Source: Methylotenera oryzisoli | GTDB lineage: Bacteria > Pseudomonadota > Gammaproteobacteria > Burkholderiales > Methylophilaceae | DNA: 64,000 nt | Direction: 5' to 3' | Assembly (NCBI RefSeq): GCF_004661485.1 | Contig: NZ_PQVH01000010.1 | Location: 1-64,000, forward strand | Part shown: positions 58,273-64,000 of the stretch, one piece after another | Numbering within the stretch: the stretch's first letter is position 1 | Layout of the letters: the number at the start of each line of letters is the position of its first letter | The notes under the pieces: generated by a model | The model's input: the letters and a program-made list of their open reading frames with translations, nothing else | Told to the model about the DNA's origin: nothing | Databases searched by the model: none | Made by a program: the position numbers and the translations under genes

Positions 58273-60393
58273 TTAAAAAGCCAACTCAGCAGTAAGCTCA
58301 ATACGTCTAGATTCGCCTAAAATAAATTGCTGCGTATCGTATGAGACCGGCGCATAGAGTTTATTTGTCAGGTTACGTAAATTGCCTCTCAGCGTAGCCT
58401 TTGGGTGAACGCGCCATGCAATACTCGCATCATAGACCGTATAGCCTTGCATGGTAGAAGTGTTGGCATTATTTGCATAACGTTTACCCACCATGCGTGC
58501 ACCTACACCAGCCTCCCAGCTTGCTTGTTGGTAATAAACCCAGGCGTTGGCTATTTTTTCAGGCACGTCGGTTGGTGTTTTACCCGCACGAGAAACACTA
58601 ACAGCAGGGTCACCCACAGATTCAACCAGCTCATCGTAACGCGCATCAAGCAAAGCCATATTCAAATCAGTACGCCAATGATTCACTGGGAACAAGGTTG
58701 CAGACAGCTCAACCCCGCGTGATGACTGCTTGCCGCCCTGCACTCTGAGCGTTGGGTTACTTGGGTCACGCGTGATAATGTCATCTTTTGCAATATGGTA
58801 AACCGCAAAAGTCAGTTCACCCTTACCCTCAGGTAGCGCGTGTTTAACACCAAACTCAGTTTGCTGTGCTGACGTTAGTTTAAATGCGCTGTTTCTTGGC
58901 CTTAACGTCACAATAGACGATACCGGGTCAGAACCCTGACTATACTGGCCATAGAATGCGGTGTTTGGCGTAGTTTGGTAAACCGCACCTAACCTGTAAG
59001 AAAACGGTGAGTAATCTTTATCTGTACTCGCCGTAGTCAGGCGGCTCTCATGGTCTACATTAATCCAATCCTGACGCAAACCAGCACTTAATTTGAGCTG
59101 ATTGGTAACATCAAAGGCATCCTCTACAAATAAAGACTGCTGTACGGTTTTAGACACAAAGTCCAGCGCAGTAGGGTCTATGGTCTGGAAGTAACCAGGG
59201 GTAAAGTTCTTGATGGCAACGTTACTGCTAGGGTCGTTGTCATGATAGAAATTGTCAAAATATTTAAAATCTACACGCGCGACTTCATAGCCTGCAGACC
59301 AACGGTTTTTATGGCCAAAAGCATCTGCAATTGAAGTCAACGCAAAGCGGTTACCAATTTGTTTCTGCTGATGCTTAATCTCAGTGTAGCCAGAGCGGTC
59401 AACCGTATTGCTGGCGTTATCAATTGAGAAGTACTCAACATTGCGCCAATGGCGATGCGCATTAAACCAGTAGCTCACATTACTTAATTTAAGCGCGTCA
59501 GATAATTCCCACTCAACTTTTGCACGTAAACGGTCTTCAGTGAAGCTTTGTTTATCATCGCTAATGTTGTAGTTTTCCTTACGTAATGATGAGTCTATGC
59601 GCCCATTACGTAATGGAATACCGGTATAGCGGGTCGGTGATTCATCTGAGTGATCAAAGGTAACGTTAATGCGCAGCTTATCTGTGGGGCTAAGTAGCAA
59701 GTTGGTCATGATTTTCTGACTATCATGTTCACCACGGTCTACATAGCCATTGCCTCCGGTAATCGAGGCATCTGCCCTAAATGCACCAATTTCACCCACA
59801 GCCCCGGTGCCACCCACTGCGGCCCTATATTCACCGCGTGAGCCAGTGCCAACCAGTGCCTGCAGTGAGCTGTCGCGACTAGGCGCTTTACGTATGCTGT
59901 TAACAATACCTCCCACCGTGCCATCGCCAAACATAACAGAAGCCGGCCCGCGTAGTACTTCAACACGTTGGTAGCCCCAAGTATCAGATGGGTAAGTAAG
60001 GGTGCCTGCAGCGGTAAGCAAACGGATACCATCTTCAGCCTGCCCTACAGAATCGTTACCAGTAAAGCCACGTGCAGAGTAAGCCACGCCAGAGCCAAGG
60101 TTGCTGATATCAGAAATACCTGTGGTACGAGAAACCGCCTCATGGATATTAATATCTCCACGCATGCGGATGGTTTCTATCTCTAGTGTTTCCACGCTGG
60201 CTGGCACTTCAATCGCTTTCAGGCCTAACCTGCTCGCCGTGCTATTGGGCTGTTTAAGGTTAAGTGCATTTCCACGATCCAAAGTAGACTCAACGCTCAC
60301 CTCCATGAGCTCTACTGCCGCTTCATCAGCCAGAGCCAGATGCGGCAACGCAGCCATAACAGCCGCAGTGATTAATTGATTGCTTTTAAGCAT
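58273..60393 (-). CDS. TonB-dependent receptor of siderophore-receptor type
   Basis: 706 residues. Signal peptide about 1-22. The plug has the siderophore-receptor pattern (AIEVPASVETLE, AVSRTTGISDIS, YSARGFTGND, VEVLRGPASVMFGDGTVGGIVN). The barrel ends in ESRRIELTAELAF. By sequence type it looks like FhuE/FpvA receptors, yet its leader holds a cobalamin riboswitch, so a corrinoid, cobalt chelate or metallophore substrate is more likely than plain iron. GGGAG lies 10 nt before the ATG. Confidence 0.88.
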   Translation of the reverse strand: MLKSNQLITAAVMAALPHLALADEAAVELMEVSVESTLDRGNALNLKQPNSTASRLGLKAIEVPASVETLEIETIRMRGDINIHEAVSRTTGISDISNLGSGVAYSARGFTGNDSVGQAEDGIRLLTAAGTLTYPSDTWGYQRVEVLRGPASVMFGDGTVGGIVNSIRKAPSRDSSLQALVGTGSRGEYRAAVGGTGAVGEIGAFRADASITGGNGYVDRGEHDSQKIMTNLLLSPTDKLRINVTFDHSDESPTRYTGIPLRNGRIDSSLRKENYNISDDKQSFTEDRLRAKVEWELSDALKLSNVSYWFNAHRHWRNVEYFSIDNASNTVDRSGYTEIKHQQKQIGNRFALTSIADAFGHKNRWSAGYEVARVDFKYFDNFYHDNDPSSNVAIKNFTPGYFQTIDPTALDFVSKTVQQSLFVEDAFDVTNQLKLSAGLRQDWINVDHESRLTTASTDKDYSPFSYRLGAVYQTTPNTAFYGQYSQGSDPVSSIVTLRPRNSAFKLTSAQQTEFGVKHALPEGKGELTFAVYHIAKDDIITRDPSNPTLRVQGGKQSSRGVELSATLFPVNHWRTDLNMALLDARYDELVESVGDPAVSVSRAGKTPTDVPEKIANAWVYYQQASWEAGVGARMVGKRYANNANTSTMQGYTVYDASIAWRVHPKATLRGNLRNLTNKLYAPVSYDTQQFILGESRRIELTAELAF

Positions 60394-60696
60394 TATTTTT
60401 ATACTCCCTGATACGCATTCAAATCAACATGACCAACCGTCATGTACGTTTTGCAGTAGTATTTGAATAGGAGCAGGACAGTAACTATAGACAGACTAAG
60501 CGATATCTAAGCCGACGATCATATGCACATGCATGCTGATTCATGCATAAGCGCATAGCCACATTTGCTGGTGAGGCAAATCAACCAAGGACTCTTTGAT
60601 AACCACTGGGATACTCTGTGAATATATTAATGTGTAAGCGAAATAATTATTTCGCCATTTTACTCAGGACGCCCCGCCCTAATTCAAACATTACGA
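60394..60696 (-). other. Long leader between riboswitch 2 and the receptor gene
   Basis: About 300 nt with no ORF. It contains an alternating purine-pyrimidine run (CATATGCACATGCATGC at about 60520) and small inverted repeats, and a run of short hairpins that may form the expression platform. No clear terminator T-run is seen on the minus strand. Confidence 0.4.
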
Positions 60697-60912
60697 CTAC
60701 ATCAAGGCAGGTCTCCTGACTCTCGGGTTGCGGCCTGATTCGCTGCCTTCCCAAATCTAACGACTCAGTGGCTAAGGGTGCGAACAAACTATCCGATTAC
60801 AGTTGCGGGGGCAGTACTGGAATAAGCACAAAGACTTTCACGTCAAATGCGCCGCACCAGATTCCCTATTAATCAACCAGAGTGAAACTCTAGCTAAACC
60901 TTAATCGCCGCA
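60697..60912 (-). promoter_or_regulatory. Cobalamin riboswitch 2 (TonB receptor/PepSY leader)
   Basis: Read on the minus strand: AATAGGGAATCTGGTGCG, GACGTGAAAGTC, ACTGCCCCCGCAACTGTAA, TTTGGGAAGGCAG, and the B12 box AGTCAGGAGACCTGCC. This is a full cobalamin-family aptamer. The gene it faces is the siderophore-type receptor 300 nt downstream. Confidence 0.97.
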
Positions 60913-61020
60913 GTTTAGATTTTTAGGGGGTTAAAGTCAAGTTTTGATAAAAATATCAATAAGATGCAAGTTGCCTGATGCCATCTGTTTGCAGAGATAG
61001 CGGAGATATTAAGATAAGCG

Positions 61021-61048
61021 ACAAAAAAAGTACTCAGTAAGTACTTTC
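61021..61048 (-). terminator. Rho-independent terminator of cobQ
   Basis: AAAGTACT/AGTACTTT stem with a 5-nt loop, followed on the minus strand by a run of seven T. It ends the cobQ message before riboswitch 2, so riboswitch 2 has its own promoter. Between it and the riboswitch (60913-61020) I see no gene. Confidence 0.8.
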
Positions 61049-61105
61049 TCTATAGCCACATTCTGCTTACAGTCACAAAGGCCGTTGTAAAGCCTCACAA
61101 TGACA

Positions 61106-62587
61106 TTAAAAGGCTAAGCTGGCAGGCTTGGAAATTGTTAATCCTATCGCATTCCAATCCAAATGCTGCTCTACACAATCAGCTAAGCGATTCAGCTCGT
61201 CGTTTTTAAATTGCTCATAATCAAAGTGCAGGTCTGCATGCAGGCCTGCCCATGCCAGCCAAGCTGCGCATGCTTCTTTGTGGTCAAATAAGCCGTGCAA
61301 ATAGGTACCGGCAATTTGCTGGTCAGGCGACATTGCTCCCTCTGGACGGTTTTCAAGATAAAGTGCTGGCGTGTTAAGTGCTGCGCCAGTTGTCACGCCC
61401 ATATGAATTTCGTAGCCAGCGACCTGCGCATCCGTAAACGCCAAATGTCCGGATATTTGTTTTAATTGCTTGGTTCGCTCCAAAGTAGTTTCCATGTCTA
61501 GCCAGCCCAAGCCAAGGCTAGAACCAGCATTTCCTTCTATGGCATAAGGGTCATGGATATCTCTTCCCAGCATCTGGAAACCGCCACAAATGCCTAAGAC
61601 CTTGCCGCCATAGCGCAAATGGCGAGTGAGCGCTTGCTCCCAACCGTTGGCACGTAAAAACTCAAGGTCTCCTCGTACGTTCTTGCTACCGGGCAATATC
61701 ATCAGGTCAGCAGATGGAATCTCTTCGTTAATTTTAACAAACTGGAAATCTACCTGAGGGTGCAAACGCAGTGCATCAAAATCGGTGTGATTACTGATGT
61801 GGGGAATCACTGGCACCACTACTTTGAGGCGTCCACGCTTAGCTCCTGCCGTTACCTGCTGGCTAACAGGCACAGAATCTTCTGCCTCGATATGCAAGCC
61901 ATGCAAATACGGCAATACGCCTAATACCGGTTTACCAGTTTCCTGAGTCAGCCAATCCAGCCCAGGTTGCAATAAGGCAATATCGCCACGAAAGCGGTTA
62001 ATTACAAAGCCAATCACACGTGCCCGCTCGCTATTTGACAGCAAAGCCATAGTACCTACAATGTGGGCAAATACACCACCGCGGTCAATATCTGCAATTA
62101 AAATCACAGGACAATCGACTGCCTCAGCAAAGCCCATGTTGGCAATATCACGGTCTCGCAGATTAATCTCAGCCGGACTACCTGCGCCCTCTACCACCAC
62201 ACACTCGTATTGCGACTTTAATCGCTCCCAAGATTCCAGCACGGCACGCATGGCCGTTGGCTTATAAGCGTGGTAGCTCATGGCCTCCAAGTTGCACGCG
62301 ACCTTGCCATGCACGATCACCTGACAGCCAGTATCCGAGTTGGGCTTAAGCAGTACCGGGTTCATATCGGTATGCGGTGCTAACCCACAAGCTTGCGCCT
62401 GCACGGCCTGCGCACGCCCTATCTCGCCACCATCCACCGTCACCGCTGAGTTTAACGCCATATTTTGCGGCTTGAATGGGGCTACTTTAACGCCTCTGCG
62501 ATACAATACACGGCATATCGCTGCAACCAGCGTACTTTTGCCGGCATCTGATGTCGTTCCCTGAACCATAAGTGATTTAAATGTCAT
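61106..62587 (-). CDS. cobQ: Adenosylcobyric acid synthase
   Basis: 493 residues. P-loop [14 protein letters not shown], the [14 protein letters not shown] segment, glutaminase Cys in [10 protein letters not shown] and the YEIHMG and YLHGLFDH tail are intact. Amidates side chains b, d, e and g of adenosylcobyrinate diamide. Its ATG and that of cbiB overlap head to head by 7 bp. Confidence 0.95.
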   Translation of the reverse strand: MTFKSLMVQGTTSDAGKSTLVAAICRVLYRRGVKVAPFKPQNMALNSAVTVDGGEIGRAQAVQAQACGLAPHTDMNPVLLKPNSDTGCQVIVHGKVACNLEAMSYHAYKPTAMRAVLESWERLKSQYECVVVEGAGSPAEINLRDRDIANMGFAEAVDCPVILIADIDRGGVFAHIVGTMALLSNSERARVIGFVINRFRGDIALLQPGLDWLTQETGKPVLGVLPYLHGLHIEAEDSVPVSQQVTAGAKRGRLKVVVPVIPHISNHTDFDALRLHPQVDFQFVKINEEIPSADLMILPGSKNVRGDLEFLRANGWEQALTRHLRYGGKVLGICGGFQMLGRDIHDPYAIEGNAGSSLGLGWLDMETTLERTKQLKQISGHLAFTDAQVAGYEIHMGVTTGAALNTPALYLENRPEGAMSPDQQIAGTYLHGLFDHKEACAAWLAWAGLHADLHFDYEQFKNDELNRLADCVEQHLDWNAIGLTISKPASLAF

Positions 62588-63549
62588 TTGATTATTATCC
62601 CATTATCAGCATCTATAGCACAGCCCTAGCGGTGATTACTGCGGTTTTGTTAGATGCGCTACTAGGCGAGCCTAAGCGCTGGCACCCGCTCGTCGGTTTT
62701 GGCTGGATGGCAAACAAAATAGAACATGCGCTCAATCGCAACATGTGGCCATGCCTTGCCCGTTTGGCAGGGCTGAGCGCATGGCTTTTATTATTACTGC
62801 CGTTTACCGCGGTCAGCTACCTTGCTCAACATACCCCGTTTGCATGGCTGGCCGATGTTACTTTGCTTTATTTGGCCATCGGTGCACAAAGCCTCAGCCA
62901 GCATGCACTACAAGTACACGCCCCGCTGTCAGAGGGCGACCTGCCGCAGGCTAGGCATGCCATTAGCATGATTGTGAGCCGTGACACTTCGCAATTAAAC
63001 GAAACTGAAATTGCCACCGCCACGGTAGAATCAGTACTGGAAAATGGTAATGACGCCATATTTGGCGCGATTCTCTGGTTTGTATTATTTGGCGGCGCGG
63101 GCGCTGTGCTGTTCAGGTTAGCCAACACATTAGACGCCATGTGGGGCTACAGAACCCCGCGTTTTTTATATTTTGGCTGGGCTGCCGCGCGTTTAGATGA
63201 TATTTTAAACTTAATCCCAGCGCGCCTCACCGCGCTAAGTTACGCCTTATGCGGCCATACCCAAAGTGCATTAAAATGCTGGATGGCACAATCCAGCACT
63301 TGGTACAGCCCCAATGCAGGGCCGGTCATGTCGGCAGGCGCAGGCGCGCTACAGGTGCAGCTCGGTGGTAATGCCGTGTATCATGGCACAACCAAGCAGC
63401 GGCCTACGCTAGGCATGGGCGCATCAGCCAATACGCAACATATTTTAAGCGCGACCAAGCTAGTCAAACGCAGTATCGCGCTATGGTGTTTAGTGATTAT
63501 TGCGGTATCTATCTTGATGCATATTAAAGGAAGCCTGACCCTTGCTTGA
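62581..63549 (+). CDS. cbiB: Adenosylcobinamide-phosphate synthase
   Basis: 322 residues, membrane protein with about five helices. [45 protein letters not shown] and [12 protein letters not shown] match CbiB/CobD. Joins aminopropanol (phosphate) to cobyric acid. The ATG at 62581 lies inside the cobQ start region; a later GTG at about 62632 is possible, since homology begins around [13 protein letters not shown]. Confidence 0.93.
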   Translation: MSFDYYPIISIYSTALAVITAVLLDALLGEPKRWHPLVGFGWMANKIEHALNRNMWPCLARLAGLSAWLLLLLPFTAVSYLAQHTPFAWLADVTLLYLAIGAQSLSQHALQVHAPLSEGDLPQARHAISMIVSRDTSQLNETEIATATVESVLENGNDAIFGAILWFVLFGGAGAVLFRLANTLDAMWGYRTPRFLYFGWAAARLDDILNLIPARLTALSYALCGHTQSALKCWMAQSSTWYSPNAGPVMSAGAGALQVQLGGNAVYHGTTKQRPTLGMGASANTQHILSATKLVKRSIALWCLVIIAVSILMHIKGSLTLA

Positions 63550-64000
63550 ACATGGTGGCAACTTAAGCGCCGCTGTGGCGCAGTATAAAATCCCGCTGGA
63601 GAACTGGCTGGATTTATCAACAGGCATCAACCCCTGCCATTATCCTATCCCCGAGATTCCAGCACATTTATGGCACAACCTGCCGAATGATGACGATGGG
63701 TTGATTTTAGCCGCTGTGCAATATTATGGTTGCCAAGCGCTGCTCCCGACCAGCGGCTCTCAAGCAGCACTGCAAACCTTGCCAAAACTGAGGTCTGCTT
63801 GCAAAGTTGCCATGCTTAACCCCATGTACCAAGAGCACGCACACGCTTGGCAGCGCTATGGTCATCAAGTAGTACGCTTCAGTGATTTAAATGATGCAGA
63901 TGTAATCAATAGCGCCGACGTAGTATTGGTTTGCAACCCCAACAATCCCACGGGGAAACAATTTGCACCACAAAACTTACTGCAGCTACATGCAACACTA
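63542..64000 (+). CDS. cobC: L-threonine-O-3-phosphate decarboxylase, 5' part (CobC/CobD family)
   Basis: Partial gene of 153 codons running off the window. TTG at 63542 gives M-L-E-H-G-G-N, the usual family N-terminus, overlapping the cbiB stop by 8 bp. Aminotransferase-like landmarks are WLDLSTGINP, LPTSGSQAAL and VCNPNNPTGK. Supplies (R)-1-amino-2-propanol phosphate to CbiB. The PLP lysine lies beyond the window. The name follows the Pseudomonas scheme; Salmonella calls it CobD. Confidence 0.9.
   Translation, partial: MLEHGGNLSAAVAQYKIPLENWLDLSTGINPCHYPIPEIPAHLWHNLPNDDDGLILAAVQYYGCQALLPTSGSQAALQTLPKLRSACKVAMLNPMYQEHAHAWQRYGHQVVRFSDLNDADVINSADVVLVCNPNNPTGKQFAPQNLLQLHATL

Overview
The window looks like chromosomal DNA of a methylotrophic betaproteobacterium of the Methylophilaceae type (Methylotenera/Methylophilus-like; inference, family-level confidence moderate). 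The main reasons are a 3-hexulose-6-phosphate synthase gene (formaldehyde fixation, RuMP cycle) with a strong-looking promoter, the betaproteobacterial order petABC-sspA-sspB, the tat-his-murA-ibaG-mla gene order, cytochrome c4 next to ResB/CcsB, and a moderately AT-rich composition. No insertion sequence, phage, integrase or CRISPR array was seen.

Layout. 0-0.7 kb: four tRNAs (Thr-Tyr-Gly-Thr) leading into the 5' end of tuf, all on the minus strand. 0.7-4.7 kb: cytochrome bc1 operon petABC followed by sspA-sspB. 4.7-8.7 kb: Nif3-like protein, a DegS/DegQ-type protease, tatABC and a HIT protein. 8.7-16.7 kb: histidine biosynthesis genes (hisG-hisD-hisC, then hisB-H-A-F-I-E) interrupted by hps. 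16.7-23.7 kb: murA, grxD, ibaG, an ABC-2 exporter and mlaFEDCB. 23.9-30.5 kb: an orphan pseudopilin, an orphan membrane histidine kinase, the CcsB-ResB cytochrome c maturation pair and cytochrome c4. 30.7-43.4 kb: housekeeping genes (engB, trmB, midA, pteridine reductase, ttcA, topA, phoU, rpiA, ilvA), a beta-propeller lipoprotein, an EVE protein and a DUF2237 protein. 43.4-44.3 kb: zapB-like, zapA and a candidate 6S RNA.

44.3-64 kb is a cobalamin locus with two cobalamin riboswitches. Riboswitch 1 (plus strand) precedes btuB-btuM-cobO-cobB-cobN-like-exbB-like-DUF2149-bluB-btuF-like-cobU-S4. Riboswitch 2 (minus strand) precedes a siderophore-type TonB-dependent receptor and a PepSY membrane protein. 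cobQ, cbiB and the start of a CobC/CobD-type decarboxylase close the window. Together these genes cover outer-membrane corrinoid uptake, inner-membrane transport with possible decyanation (BtuM), adenosylation, side-chain amidation, aminopropanol attachment, DMB synthesis and nucleotide-loop activation. No corrin-ring methyltransferase genes and no CobS/CobT chelatase partners are present here.

The least explained part is the trio cobN-like / ExbB-like / DUF2149. The CobN-like protein has a signal peptide and a C-terminal membrane anchor, so its chelatase-like body should lie in the periplasm. The DUF2149 protein carries an ExbD-like Asp in its only membrane helix. The trio resembles the HmuS-HmuT-HmuU set of Bacteroidetes haem loci, but here it sits in a B12-riboswitch operon. 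I propose it as a proton-motive-force-coupled periplasmic tetrapyrrole/metal handling machine linked to B12 or cobalt acquisition (inference).
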